The position numbers and the translations under genes were made by a program. Shown piece by piece: positions 33,491 through 44,302 of a DNA stretch of 64,000 nt. The stretch comes from Incurvaria masculella (Eukaryota; Arthropoda; Insecta; Lepidoptera; Incurvariidae). Below the pieces are notes generated by a model that did not search any database, had not been told where the DNA came from, and saw only the letters and a list, made by a program, of their open reading frames with translations. Each line of letters opens with the position of its first letter. Within the stretch, counting starts at the first letter, position 1. The stretch covers positions 16,191,687-16,255,686 of the forward strand of contig OX335654.1 in the NCBI GenBank assembly GCA_946894095.1. Reading direction: 5' to 3'.

Positions 33491-33806
33491 TTTTTAGCCG
33501 ACTTCAAAAAAGGAGGAGGTTCTCAATTCGACTGTATATTTTTTATGTTTGTTACTTCAGAACTTTCGCCTGGGTGAACCGATTCGGATGTTTTTTTTTA
33601 TTGGAAAGGACGTGCACAAATGGACGCGTGTATTTCCGATTCACTGAAAATAAAAAATAAACAAAAAAAACGACTACAAAGAAAAAGTATTCCAAAACAA
33701 ATTAACATGCACTAAGAAGAAAAAAATGTTTTTTAATCGGTGTCAGCCGCTGTCAAGGTTCTCTTGACTAGCGCAGCGCGTGCCCGGCTGACACCGAAGT
33801 CGGTTT
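33491..33806 (+). mobile_element. Lepidopteran repeat R5 with terminal hairpin
   Basis: Begins tagccgacttcaaaaaagg followed by aggaggttctcaattcg and ends gaagtcggtttt, so the ends are inverted (gccgacttc / gaagtcggt). Before the right end, cggtgtcagccg and cggctgacaccg form a 12-bp stem with a smaller stem inside the loop. A second copy is at 58194-58391. I recognise the left end as a very common lepidopteran repeat; its class is not settled here. Confidence 0.75.
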
Positions 33807-33918
33807 TGTTTTGTTTTACATTTCCACATATTTTTCGATTTTGATCAATTAAAATGTTTCAATTTATTTTATTTAAACTTTTTGGTAGTCAAACCACACT
33901 AAGTTACGTCACAAACTG

Positions 33919-34224
33919 ATGGATCCGCGGATTCGACAACTCAGTAAAGAGCCCGCAAAGAAACTTGATTGGTTTTACATACCATATTTTTTCCGTCCAG
34001 ATTTAGATCTAAATGCTGCACCCAACAAGGTAGAACACGCTAAGGCTGTCGTGAAGTCACAGGAAATCAAAGATTTGAACATTTTAAGAGATACATTCTT
34101 TGTATATAGGCCAAGGCACAATTTTGCACGGCGTGTCATTAAAATTGCGAAATCGTTTTTTTATCACTTGAGAAAGATTAATTCTATGTCCCATTTTTTT
34201 GTAAATATCCGTATTTTCCGGTAA
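33919..34224 (+). CDS. Hypothetical ORF, 101 codons, unrecognised
   Basis: A frame from ATG opens MDPRIRQLSKEP and is rich in K, R, F and N. It has no signal peptide or clear membrane segment. I do not recognise a domain. It lies between the R5 repeat and MITE-A in AT-rich DNA, where a 100-codon frame by chance is unusual but possible. It could be an exon, a transposon protein piece or chance. No splice sites or promoter are evident. Confidence 0.2.
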   Translation: MDPRIRQLSKEPAKKLDWFYIPYFFRPDLDLNAAPNKVEHAKAVVKSQEIKDLNILRDTFFVYRPRHNFARRVIKIAKSFFYHLRKINSMSHFFVNIRIFR

Positions 34225-34401
34225 AAAAAAATAAAAAATTAATGTAAAGAAAGACAACTTTTTTCTAATGTTTATTAGCCAATATTTTCCAATCTCAAAG
34301 ATATATTTAAACAAATTTAAACATACAAACATAGAGTTCTATAACATATTTTAGAATCTATACTCTATACTATATGGGGAATTGATAGGGTTACGACTCT
34401 C

Positions 34402-34951
34402 TTAAGGTGGCCCAACCCGCTCATCTCCCCATACAAAAGGGGAAAGAAGATCACGCCCATATTTCTTGTCAGAGATCCAAAATTTTGCTCAAAATAGCTT
34501 TATTTGATCGAACTAGATGTCTGATGACCATTGGCATTGTAAAATTGTGTTTGGTTTCTAAGTTATAAGGTCCGAAAGTTCGATTTTTTCGCGCGTTTTA
34601 TACAATAACTTTGGAGGTGGATTACGCAATGATAAAGTAAGAAGATCGTAAAAAGATTAGTCATCAGACATAGCTTATTTAATCAATATTTATGATCTAT
34701 TTGGTTTTTGTTAGATTTTTGACTACAGCGGTCGTGGTTTACTTTTAGCTATAAGTCGTCTTGAAATTCAAATTTTCGTAAATCTTACCAAATCATACAC
34801 TATGCACATTGATTTTTTTGTGGACATGTTGCATCTTCCTCATCACTGAGCCTGTCTTATTCTTTGAAACAGAGAAGGTCCCAGAGCGCAACAGCACGGT
34901 TTTGTACCGTGCCCGCGAATGAGTTGGGGCCGCCGGGTTGGGCCACCTTAA
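34402..34951 (-). mobile_element. 550-bp TTAA-bounded element (MITE-A), copy 2
   Basis: TTAA at 34402-34405 and 34948-34951. The ends ggtggcccaacccg / cgggttgggccacc form slightly longer perfect TIRs (14 bp) than in copy 1. It aligns over its full length in reverse with 26708-27257. About 8 kb separates the two inverted copies, which could pair or recombine. Non-coding. Confidence 0.93.
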
Positions 34952-35326
34952 GACAAAGACCAGAGAACAAAAGAAGCAGGAACCCATATTGTTAAATTAC
35001 TTCTAACTAACAAATTTGCTAATACCATAATTTAGATTAATAGAATTCATAGCATTACAAGCATCTTTAGTGAACCTATGACCGCATCTGGGAAACGCAA
35101 CTCAACCAACCCTACGTAGTAGCAGGATAATGTTAGGCAGAGGTCGTAAGCAAGGAATAGTTGCTACAGATAAATGAAACGTAAGTAATTGGTTTTCAGA
35201 AATTCATTGAATTATCTGCAGAAATTGGCCCATTTCAAAGCATATTTTTTCTTAACAAAAATTACATCTCACAAATAAAAAAAAACGGGTCCTCTTCATT
35301 TCTTTTATTTTGCGTATTGGTTTACG
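34952..35326. other. No gene or repeat recognised
   Basis: Nothing recognised. Confidence 0.35.
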
Positions 35327-35484
35327 TTATGCGGCAAAATAAATACACATTCTGTGAAAATGACAGCTGCCTACCTATATCGGTTCATGAGATACAGGCC
35401 TGTGACAGACGGACGGAGTGACGGACAGCGGAGGCTTAGTAATAGGATTCCGTTGGCACTCTTTAGGTCCGGAACCCTAAAAAT
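35327..35484 (-). mobile_element. Terminal-hairpin element (family L), half copy
   Basis: Reverse orientation. Carries gcggcaaaataaatacac, tctgtgaaaat, gtgacagacggacgga and ggcttagtaatagg, ending at ggaaccctaaaaa. The hairpin half is missing and the sequence is diverged. Confidence 0.8.
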
Positions 35485-35889
35485 CAGGGAAACAGTTGCT
35501 TCAATCAGTATTAAACTGAAAATGCCCTTTTTTATGTTTAACACCGGACAATTTCATACAAGCTTCTAGAGCCTAAACTTTCTTTCGATACGACAGCCCG
35601 GTTTAATTAAGACATTAGAAACCTGTTTCATCGTAAAAATATATCCACTTAATATTGGAGCCAAGTGGGTCGCCTACTGCTAATAAATAGCCAGATCGGC
35701 GAAAGGCCTGCAAAAAAGATAACGCACGTCGATACGAGACTGCCGCGTATAATATTATCGGGGCAATAATCGTAAATCGGCTCATAATTGCAACTACCCA
35801 ATTTATGTACATAGTTCGTGTGCACGGGGTTTATCTGGGAGTTGGCACGGCGCGGCGGCTCGGACGGTCACGTTACCGTTACCGTTACC
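35485..35889. other. No gene recognised
   Basis: Nothing recognised except four gttacc repeats at 35871-35889 next to the hairpin. Confidence 0.35.
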
Positions 35890-35931
35890 GTTCAGCTGGT
35901 GGGGTACCGGCTGGTACGCCACCAGCTGAAC
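35890..35931. repeat. 19-bp hairpin
   Basis: gttcagctggtggggtacc and ggtacgccaccagctgaac pair with one mismatch around a 4-base loop (ggct). It lies 50 bases from the larger 79-bp hairpin. Confidence 0.85.
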
Positions 35932-35981
35932 TCGAGAGCGAGTCCGTATTTATGAGTCGAAATCGACCGCGCATCGCCCTG

Positions 35982-36147
35982 AATCCGAACCAAAGGAAAT
36001 CCAAGGGAATTATGCCCCTTAAATAACGCCACCGCCTTGCGAGATCTGTCAATTTCCGATATTGGTGCATCGGAAATTGACAGATCTCGCTAGGCGGTGG
36101 CGTTATTTAAGGCGCATAATTCCCTTGGATTTCCTTTGGTTCAGATT
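35982..36147. mobile_element. Near-perfect inverted repeat, 79-bp arms, 8-base loop
   Basis: Bases 35982-36060 and 36069-36147 are reverse complements with about three mismatches. The arms contain aaggaaatccaagggaatta and the block aataacgccaccgcc. The two overlapping open frames that give a similar short peptide from both arms reflect this symmetry. It may be a young foldback element or a hairpin made by template switching in replication. A transcript would form an almost perfect long dsRNA hairpin. Confidence 0.92.
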
Positions 36148-36388
36148 AAAGCCTCAGTGTAATGAAAATATCGCTGGCCAAAGGGCAAAAATAATATGTA
36201 CAGTAAAAACGACTTCCAAGCCACTTATTTTTTTTAATTTTCACAGTTATCTATTCAATAAAATGTTCCATACATTAGCTTATAACGCCTAGCTTAAAAC
36301 ATCTATATACATGCAGCATGCAGATGTATTAAGGGCTTTTTTATGATAATAATAATAGATAAACGTGAACAAAATGAGCCAGAGACAT
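36148..36388. other. No gene or repeat recognised
   Basis: AT-rich, nothing recognised. Confidence 0.3.
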
Positions 36389-36516
36389 AGTTTTATCTTA
36401 AAAATATAGCTAGACCATCAATCTACATATTTCGTGATTATCGAAATTCGTTTTGATTATGTTGTTTTACTTACGCCCTTATTAAACTAAACGCAATTGG
36501 CTCTAATCACGCCCTT
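36389..36516 (+). mobile_element. MITE R4 terminal part, copy 2
   Basis: agttttatctta, atagctagaccatcaatc, ttgttttacttacgccctta and ggctctaatcacgccctt match the right end of the copy at 40111-40642. The left end is absent. Confidence 0.7.
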
Positions 36517-36562
36517 GAACAAAAGGTGATTTTTGTCGAGGTTTACTGTGCAAAGATATAGA

Positions 36563-36641
36563 ATGGATACATTTCCTGACGAAACTGCCATTCAGGCGAT
36601 ACAGTATGGATACATTTCCTGACGAAACTGCCATTCAGGCG
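36563..36641. repeat. Direct duplication, 36 bp, 43-bp period
   Basis: atggatacatttcctgacg followed by aaactgccattcaggcg occurs twice without a mismatch, separated by seven bases. Confidence 0.95.
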
Positions 36642-37279
36642 CTGCTCCTTAATTGTGCAGATCACTACGTTGCTTTCCCTAAAATAACCAAAACTAGATG
36701 CAGTGTGCAAACGGCACTTCCTCGCGTGAAAGGGCAAACGTTTCCTACACTAGAGCCCTCGACGTTTGTAGAAACTGCCTTCAGTTGAGGCGCTCGCTGA
36801 AAATTCACACACGGCGTTCGAGCCACAGGATCATACCGGTGTGCATCGACGTGACATAGTAATTGTATTTTATCTTCAAACAACTACAATACTAGTTTTA
36901 GTGATGTGGATCTTTCTATGCCAAATAAACATAAATTAAAGAATTATATAAAAAAAACAATTACTGACTAATAGAAACATCCGCATCGACCAGTAACATC
37001 CATATTTACAAGCATCTCAAAAAACCACACACATTCTCATATATATTTATACACACCCTATTTAATGCACATACATGTTGAACTTATTTAGTATAACGCT
37101 TTCTGAATTTTAAACTGGAGAAAATCTTTTATTAGCTTTGTTCTACATATTTAAGTTAGAATTGAAGTTTCATTATTATAAGCTGTTGATTTTCCAATAT
37201 AAATAAATCAATAAATAATCTAAAAAGCGAATCTAAACCAAAGAAGGTATAAAGCATATCCGAATCCTAAGTAAGTTAC
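36642..37279. other. No gene or repeat recognised
   Basis: Nothing recognised. Confidence 0.35.
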
Positions 37280-37514
37280 CTACAGGCCTATTTTCTTGAA
37301 TTCCGTAATCATCAATCAGGAATCCTGAGTCTAAAAAACCGCTTTTATAGCGGTTTTAAAAGCGATTTTCTTGCCGAAAACATTCCGAACATAGTATTTT
37401 AATTCAATCAGGGTTTTTCGTTAAAAAAATCTCTTTGAAAACCGCTATAAAAGCGGTTTGCTAGACTTAAGATTCCCGATTCCTGATTACGCAATTCCAG
37501 TAATAGGCCTGCTG
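37280..37514. mobile_element. Foldback element with about 75-bp arms
   Basis: Outer words acaggcctatt..gaattccgtaatca and the inverse at 37480-37514 pair; inner words ccgcttttatagcggtttt pair exactly with aaaaccgctataaaagcgg. Each inner block is itself a small hairpin (aaccgct / agcggtt), so the element can fold as one long stem or as a cruciform of two. About 80 bases separate the arms. Non-coding. Confidence 0.82.
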
Positions 37515-37549
37515 GACAACTACTCATTAACTTCCATTATTATTTTATA

Positions 37550-37742
37550 TACAACTAGACATGGATTACCCGCCGTCAATGATATTAGCCCTAAACACCG
37601 CATTCCCGAAGGATCTCAGCTCCATGCCAGGACCTTCCCTTTACAAGCACTGCACGGATTTCATCATTATTGCTTCAACCATCTTTTCATCCAACGTAAT
37701 GGTACCGACCCGGACGGGCTTACCCTACTAGTAGGGGAAGGA
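37550..37742 (-). mobile_element. SINE 3' half, reverse, diverged
   Basis: tagacatggatta, atgatattagccctaa, caccgcattcccgaagg, tgccaggaccttccctt and ggtaccgacccgg follow in SINE order. A 149-codon open frame that covers it is only SINE sequence. Confidence 0.8.
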
Positions 37743-38496
37743 GGACCCTTAATTTCACTATGGCTTCACACTCAACGGCCCTCCAAAGCTATCGATACCT
37801 CTGAAGTGTTCGCGTGCTGCGCCGCCTTGCAGTTAATTGGTGGTTCGATTTATGACGATGCACCGGCACGAGCGCCAGGCGGCGCCGGGTGCGACCCTAT
37901 TCGCTAAAACGTAGTCAATTCAACTCTCCGACTACCCTCCACGAGCAGGCACCGTAACACTGCTGCCTTACTAATAAACATTTGTACCATTCGCTGTTAC
38001 TCCCGTATTTCTAGCTATCAAATAGCACCTAATAAAGGCGGTATTGGGTTACTCGAGAGCATAAGGATTTTAACAAAATGGCAAACAAAACGCATACGCT
38101 GATTTGTAGTTTTCACGTTTGAGTAAATCGAGTGACCCAGGATGGAGTATTCTATGCAGTATGTTTGCGGCGAGGCTACGTAGTCGAGGGCATAGGCAGC
38201 GCGGCAGCTGTTGATTCGAGTCAATTTCTTAAGAAAACTAGTGAGGTTAGGCTTAATTATTCCTTCTCTATTCCGAGATTATTAGTAACGAATGTTATAA
38301 GATATTCATGTCTAGCACAATGGTATCACTGTTACGAGGATAGGCAGTGGAATAAAAAATAGTTATCAGTAAGACAGCTAGTTTAATTTGAAAGTTGGTT
38401 TAAAATGTTCAAAAACATAGGCTGAAGATCAACTTTGCGCCTGGTTTCGAGGCGAAGTGGGAGTGACAAAAAGCTGTGCGTTCGGCATAAAAATAA
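37743..38496. other. No gene or repeat recognised
   Basis: Nothing recognised; short GC-richer part near 37850. Confidence 0.35.
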
Positions 38497-39304
38497 TCAC
38501 TACATAGTATAAAACAAAGTCGCTTTCTCTGTCCCTATATCCCTATGTATGCTTAAATCTTTAAAACTACGCAACGGATTTTGATGCGGTTTTTTTTAAT
38601 AGATAGAGTGATTGAAGAGGAAGGTTTATATGTATCATAACATCCATTAATTAGCGGTGAAATACTGTTATTTTTGAGGTTTCCAATGTGATGTCGTAAA
38701 AATTTTTTTTTTTCCGCTTACATTATAATCGCAGGCTGAACCCTACGAGATTTATCAAAATAATGTACTAAGTACTGTATACATTGAAAAGGTCTACAGA
38801 AAACTCCGCGATGGTATATGTCTATCTCTTATGGATATCCCACAATAAAAAATTTTTGTCATTTACTATTTACGACAAATAATGGCTAATTTTCGAAGCG
38901 ATTTTAACCAATACAGCATTAATCCTTATCCAATTAAAAAAATTGTTGATTTAATATAAATCTATATGGCCCTTTACAGCATATGATTTAAATGAATATT
39001 TTCGAAGATATTACAGATTTAAAAATTGCGGGACGTAGCGTTTGCGGCGGTACCGGCCGGCCGGGGCGGCGGGAGCGTGCCTATAAATAGTGCGACGGAG
39101 GCCGCGGTTCTCCTTATAGCACTTTGAATTTATTATTTCTCTAATGTCTAATAATCATGTAATAATCATATCTAAGTATTTTTTTATTTCAAATATTTTA
39201 ATGTAGGAACTCTACGTAAAAAGGGTTTATTTGTGTATCATTGTGTCAAAATAATATTTTTTTAAATGATATTATGCCCGTGCAAAGCCGGGACGGGCTG
39301 CTAG
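38497..39304 (+). mobile_element. Non-autonomous Helitron-like element
   Basis: It starts with TC after an A and ends CTAG before a T, the expected A/T insertion of Helitrons. Just before the end lies a hairpin-capable gcccgtgc..gggacgggc. The start (tagtataaaacaaagtcgc, then ttaaaactacgcaacgg) is a sequence I recall as abundant Helitron-type DNA in Lepidoptera. No Rep/helicase coding is present. There is a GC-rich patch at about 39030-39110 that may be foreign to the family, possibly captured DNA. Confidence 0.75.
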
Positions 39305-40110
39305 TAATAAATAAAATGCGAAATTTGTTTATAAACAGTTAATCGTTAATTCATCATCAGTACACTGCACTCGGATTTCACATTTTATATTCAACAATTA
39401 CAGTGAAGAACTAGCGAAGCGAAGTACGCTGGAATTTTTTTCAACGTCCACTTGTAAATTTTTTTAAAACATTTTTGCACTAAGCAAGTACGTCGTTTTA
39501 TTAAACGAATGTAATATGTTAGAATTGAGATTTAAAGCTGTATAAAGGAACTAGCTTATGAATATAGTGCAAGGGCTTGACTTGAACGCTGGTTAACATA
39601 CCTTTCGCGGGTATAATTCCGCCATCCGGTCTATACCCATAATTTCTCCCAGTAGTTCCTCCTATAAACAATGCCTCTTACGAACACGGCGTTTACCATT
39701 CTAAATACTTTGTTCGCAGCAGTATTTAAGGGAAGCGACCAGATGATTCGAGCGATCTACAAAGCGGCAGTTCAGGTGTGCGTGTCGCCTTATTACTGAA
39801 GCGCCACCGATACAGAAGGGCCCCGATGTGCGTGCCCGCCTGTAACGGCCCGCTGAAATATGGCGTAATGAATGCTGAATTACTGAAATTAAACGCGTTA
39901 TGACTGTGATAATAATGCCGTTAGAGGTGCGACCGGGGCGATATGCCTATTATTATCATATAATTTAGTCGAGTTAATTTCCGCTATGCACAGACAACCT
40001 ATTAGGTGTGGGCGTTCCGATACATCCTTAATGTCGGCGAATTATGTCTTTTCGTGTCCTTTCGATGTCTATTCCAGGCAACTTAGCTTGCACATACATA
40101 CATTTGTTTC
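39305..40110. other. No gene or repeat recognised
   Basis: Nothing recognised. Confidence 0.35.
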
Positions 40111-40642
40111 AAGGGCGTGATAACACGTGATTGCATTCAGTACTATAAGGCCATTTTTATTTCTTTTAAAAATAACTAGTACTTATTTTGGAATTTCAAG
40201 AAGATGAAAGATGCATTGTGTGTTCCAGCTATATTTGAAAAATAAAAAAAATGTGACGCTTATATTTTGCGTGCAAAATTGTTTTATGAAAGTTTATGAA
40301 TATTTGTCTGTTTTGCACCGAAGACTTAGGGTATCTTCCACCAAGTACTGATTAGCTCAATCCTCACATTAAAGGGCCTACCTTGCCATCCCACAATCGA
40401 TACCTATACAAGATCAGCATTTTAGTAATAAATGCCCTTTAAGCGTAGACTAAAATAAATCAGCACTTGGTGAAAACCAAGCTTACAGTTTTATCTTGAA
40501 ATTATAGCTAGACCATCAATCGACACATGTACTTTTTGGATGGATTATTGGAATTCGTTGTGGTAATATTGAAATATAGTTAAATTTTGTTTTACTTACG
40601 TCCTTATCATACTGAACTCAATCGGCTCTTATCACGCCCTTA
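40111..40642. mobile_element. MITE R4, full copy with TIRs, carrying a nested MITE
   Basis: aagggcgtgata and tatcacgccctt close the element; TIR pairing continues through gattgcattcagta / tactgaactcaatc for about 45 bp. The interior contains the M3 copy at 40333-40485. Fragments of the same right end are at 29063 and 36389. Non-coding. Confidence 0.72.
40333..40485 (-). mobile_element. MITE M3, copy 3, nested in R4
   Basis: TIRs tccaccaagtactgatta and aaatcagcacttggtgaa are the best preserved of the three M3 copies. The interior has attaaagggcct and aataaatgccctttaag. Its position inside R4 makes this insertion younger than R4. Confidence 0.8.
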
Positions 40643-40654
40643 ATAAGTTAATTT

Positions 40655-40743
40655 AGTATGTGACCGAATATGGATGACTAATATCACACCCATAGTCATG
40701 AAATTAGCCCAAAACACCGCATTCCCGAAGGAATTGGGCATCA
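40655..40743 (-). mobile_element. SINE tail fragment, reverse
   Basis: tatgtgaccgaatatggatg, cacccatagtcatgaaattag and accgcattcccgaaggaatt are tail words (T1-type tail). The rest is missing. Confidence 0.75.
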
Positions 40744-41524
40744 ATACGTATGTTAAAAATGTATGCTTAAAAATTCGATAGAGGGGCATAGACAGACGGA
40801 CAACGATGTCCAACCATTGCTACGAACCCTGCGATGCGTAAAATCCACATCGATCGAAACCAAAGAAACAAGAAAGCACGTGAAGAGCCTAGCACAACTT
40901 TAAACAAACTCACAACTCGACTACTTTATTAGGTCGCCCCACACGGCCGAGGCGACGGAGAATCGGCGGAATAAAGGGCGAGCAAGAATGCCGCGCGTCC
41001 CCCGAGTTGTTCGTCCTGATTACGGCGGCGGTTCCGAAACAAAGGGGGATGATAATCCGCGTTCCGGCGCCATAATATTCTATGCGCCGCCGCGCGCCGA
41101 GTCGCGCCGGCCCGTTGGAACGCAGTAATCGCGCATTACGCCCGCCGCGTGATGGCACTGGCTGTGTTTAAGGTCGGCAAGGTGCGGAGTTGACATGTGT
41201 CCGTCCAATTATTACTAAACAGTTCATTGAAATTAATTTGAGTTTCAGCGACATCTACATCGGAAGCATTGTAATCAGATTTTGAAAATAATCTAAAAAA
41301 GGATTGATTGTGACATTCGTCGGAAACATGTGTCACATAATAGATGACTATTTAAAAAAAAAAAATTGCAATTGCAACCTAATCAAATAAATCAAAAACA
41401 TGGTTGCGTATTTTTTAAAACATTAAAAATCGCTTTTTACAAATATTTTATTTATATTAAAAAATAAATCCTAAAAAAACAGTAAAAATTAACACTAACA
41501 TGCTAACTTTGCACCTGAGCCGGT
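40744..41524. other. GC-rich island, no gene recognised
   Basis: 40920-41160 is CpG-rich and stops are rare on the minus strand, giving an 82-codon frame without a known motif. The remainder is AT-rich. Confidence 0.3.
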
Positions 41525-41861
41525 AGTCTAAGTTGTCACCTAAATTGGCGTTACGGCAAACCGATCGACTGGCGTTTTCAAATGTATGGAGAAATTGAAG
41601 AGCGCGCTCAGCGGGCGTTAAGCGAACTAACATTTGCGAGTCCGAGCTTGATTTGACAGCTTACTCAACGTTGCCGTAAATACGTCGACGTTGCCGTTTT
41701 CGTCCACTCCGCGTTTTCATACAAATCGGAAATCCGCGTTTGACTTTGACAGCTTGAAGAAGTAAAACCACAGAATATCTAGTAAAAACTTGTATGGAGG
41801 TTGGAGAAAACGCCAGTCGATCGGTTTGCCGTAAACGCCAATTTAGGTGAGAACTCAGACT
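41525..41861. mobile_element. 337-bp MITE with 50-60 bp TIRs
   Basis: agtctaagttgtcacctaaa, ttggcgttacggcaaaccg and atcgactggcgttttc at the left are mirrored at the right with three or four mismatches. The interior also has loosely repeated words (cgttgccgt, ccgcgttttca / ccgcgtttga). Non-coding. High TIR identity implies a relatively recent copy. Confidence 0.88.
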
Positions 41862-42197
41862 GACCACTCTGATCTAATTTTTGTTTTGATCTGACATTAG
41901 GAACCCAATATTGAAACAAAATCAGATTGACCAATAAAGCAAAAATATATAATCGCAAAAACATTAATATTAGTTTAACAAAACGGTTTATAAACATGTC
42001 AAACTACGTCTACAGGATTAGCTATGTAGCTAACTTAATAAATAGGAAATTTGGAGAGCGGTAAGAATGTTCCTTGGGTGCTATGTGGCTCGTCAAATCT
42101 CGTTTATGAAATGAGTGCTGAGCCATCTTGAAGCAAAGGGCACAGTATTTGGGTAGTCGTTCTACAAAGCTACAAGACGCAAACGGCACTTATGCCG
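41862..42197. other. No gene or repeat recognised
   Basis: Nothing recognised. Confidence 0.35.
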
Positions 42198-42490
42198 AGC
42201 CCATCTGCGAGTGACGAAGCAATATATTAAGAATCAGGTAATCCCAAACTAATCTTCTTTCTTAATTCGGCGATCTTAGTTAATAGTTTCGGCATTTAGA
42301 TGTCATTCGCTTTCAGACATGAAGACGTATATAAAGTTTCTAGTCCAGCATTTGTGCACAGCCCATCTGCAACTGACGAAGCAATATATTGACTAAACAG
42401 ATAAGCCAAAAGAATCTATATTCAGCGAAGTTACTTTACGGTTTCGGCTTTCGGACATACAGACGCAACGGAAGTTTCTAGTCAACTATT
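42198..42490. repeat. Diverged tandem duplication, about 160-bp unit, two copies
   Basis: gcccatctgc..tgacgaagcaatatatt begins both units (42198 and 42361), followed in order by ggtttcgg-type words, tcggacat/tcagacat, gacg and aagtttctagtc. Units differ by many substitutions and indels, so the duplication is old. Confidence 0.8.
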
Positions 42491-43182
42491 ACGAATTTCC
42501 TAACGCCCTGTCACATATGCGGGAATCTTCCGGGTGGCAGGTGTGCCCAACTGTAACAGCTAACCCAATATTCAGTAACGTTGTTGTAATCCGGCGCAAG
42601 GTGCGAAAGAAAATTGAATACGCCTTTGCTTTCCATATAAAACAGTGGCGGACGAGTGCCGCGTTCGTCGGCTCCCCAGGCGTTCTCGGGGGCCATTTTT
42701 CAGCTGATCTCGTTGACAGTGCCCGGGGGCTCCGCGGCTGCGGCGGAGGGCGGTAATCTGCCGACATCTTAGATTCCCGAGCCGAGACACCACGGAGTGT
42801 CCGTTGGGGTGGAGCGAAGGCGAAAACTTTCGTGATTCCATTGCAAAAGCTATTATGCGAGCATTTTCGGGTTCTTAAAACATCTGATAAGCATGCTTCT
42901 TCGTCCGTCGTACTTTTATTGTGAGGAAAAATGGACGAAAGCGGGAATTTGAACTGCACTCAAAGGTGCATCCCATGCGACCATTTTGAGAATCCTATTT
43001 ATAATTCTTATCAAAATCTAAGCTTTCTGGAATCAAATAATGTCGTAAGATTTTTATTGGAAACGAATGAGAGAAACGAATTTTAATGTTTCATAACTTT
43101 TGAATAGAAGTCGATAGACCCTTGTCTAATATGAGCGTGGTATTTTGAATAAGATAAAATCGATGAAGATACAATTTGAAGC
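42491..43182. other. GC-rich island, no gene recognised
   Basis: 42640-42840 is CpG-rich; overlapping frames on both strands (79-156 codons) show no recognised motif. Confidence 0.3.
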
Positions 43183-43268
43183 AACGCGGCGGATGCCTCC
43201 TTGACAACGGGCTGAATGATTGGCTAGAAACGTCGGAGAATGTCTCTTCCTGCCGCGTGAAAAGCGTT
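43183..43268 (+). repeat. Interspersed repeat R8, copy 1
   Basis: tgcctccttgacaacgggctg, aacgtcggagaatgtctc and ccgcgtgaaaag also occur at 48246-48328 in the same order and orientation at about 85% identity. Class unknown. Confidence 0.7.
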
Positions 43269-43771
43269 CAAACACATTATTTCAATGCTCCAACAAAACT
43301 CTCTGCATCTAACGAATTCTCTGATAGTATTGAAAAAGAAATCTTCTCTCCAAAGAATGTCTCCGGGAGCTCCCTAGTCTCGTGTGCGCTGAATCTCGAG
43401 ACTGATGGAGTAGCGAAGATCCAATTACACGCCGGCTCCGCCGTCACCGGACGCCGCGGCGGGCGGGGCGGGGCGGGGCGGAGGTGTCGCCGACGCCGGG
43501 TAAGCGGTGGATGCTGCCCACGCTTCGGGAACCTCTCGCCACTTCCAGCTGCGATCGTAGCGAAGCTGCAGACTTACGGCTTGTACAATCCTTTTAGTAG
43601 TAGAGCCCCAGAAGCGCTGGGAAGAGCAGCTACCTCGTGTGAAAAAAAAACCGGTCAAGCGTGAACGTATTCACGCGCTGGGTGGTCCATGCTGGACATA
43701 TAAGAAGTTCGCCCACGCCTCATAATTATTTTACAATATCATACAACATTTGCGCTACATCAGGAATCTAG
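43269..43771. other. CpG-rich segment with GGGGC run, no gene recognised
   Basis: 43430-43510 contains gcgggcggggcggggcggg, a second potential G-quadruplex. Long open frames on both strands are GC-driven and lack a known domain. Confidence 0.35.
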
Positions 43772-44026
43772 TTTTTAGGGTTCCGTACCCAAAGGGTGCC
43801 AACGGAACCCTATTACTAAGCCTCCGCTGTCCGTCCGTCCGTCTGTCACATTGCTGTATCTCATGAACTGTAATAGGCAGGCAGCTGAAATTTTCACATT
43901 ATTTTTCTTGCCGCTATAACAACAAAACGTGGGCCCCCATACAAAAAACGTGATCTTTTGGTGTTCAATCTTGTACGATGGTACGGAATCCTTCGTGTGC
44001 GAGACTCGCGCTTGGCCGGTTTTTTC
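43772..44026 (+). mobile_element. Terminal-hairpin element (family L), copy 4
   Basis: Complete ends: ttttagggttccgtaccc at left, cttggccggtttttt at right. The palindrome is damaged (gtgcgagactcgcgc). Lacks part of the block between ccgctataac and tgggcccccatac. Same orientation as 45321. Confidence 0.87.
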
Positions 44027-44302
44027 TCAAAAAGTATGACGTTTTTAGCAAAAATAATTAGTTGCCGTACAACTACATAAGTGTTTTGTATTGTTTATTT
44101 ATGTATAGTATTTTCAAACAACTGTTTGCAGAAGAAAAAACTTTGTATGAGTCTGAACATAGTTAAGATTGCTCAAAATTAAGCATGTTTGAATGTGACG
44201 TGCAAAGAACCACAGCAAATTACGACACAAAGAAATACAGATTTTACTGTAGTGATGATATTTATCAACTTTCACCTTAACGCGTTAGATAAAAATAATT
44301 GT
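44027..44302. other. No gene or repeat recognised
   Basis: Nothing recognised. Confidence 0.3.

Noticed and set aside
37458..37907. 149-codon plus-strand ORF
   Set aside because: It runs through a foldback arm and a reversed SINE, so it is not a gene.
42489..43664. Several overlapping ORFs of 77-162 codons
   Set aside because: They lie in CpG-rich DNA on both strands, overlap each other and show no recognised motif.
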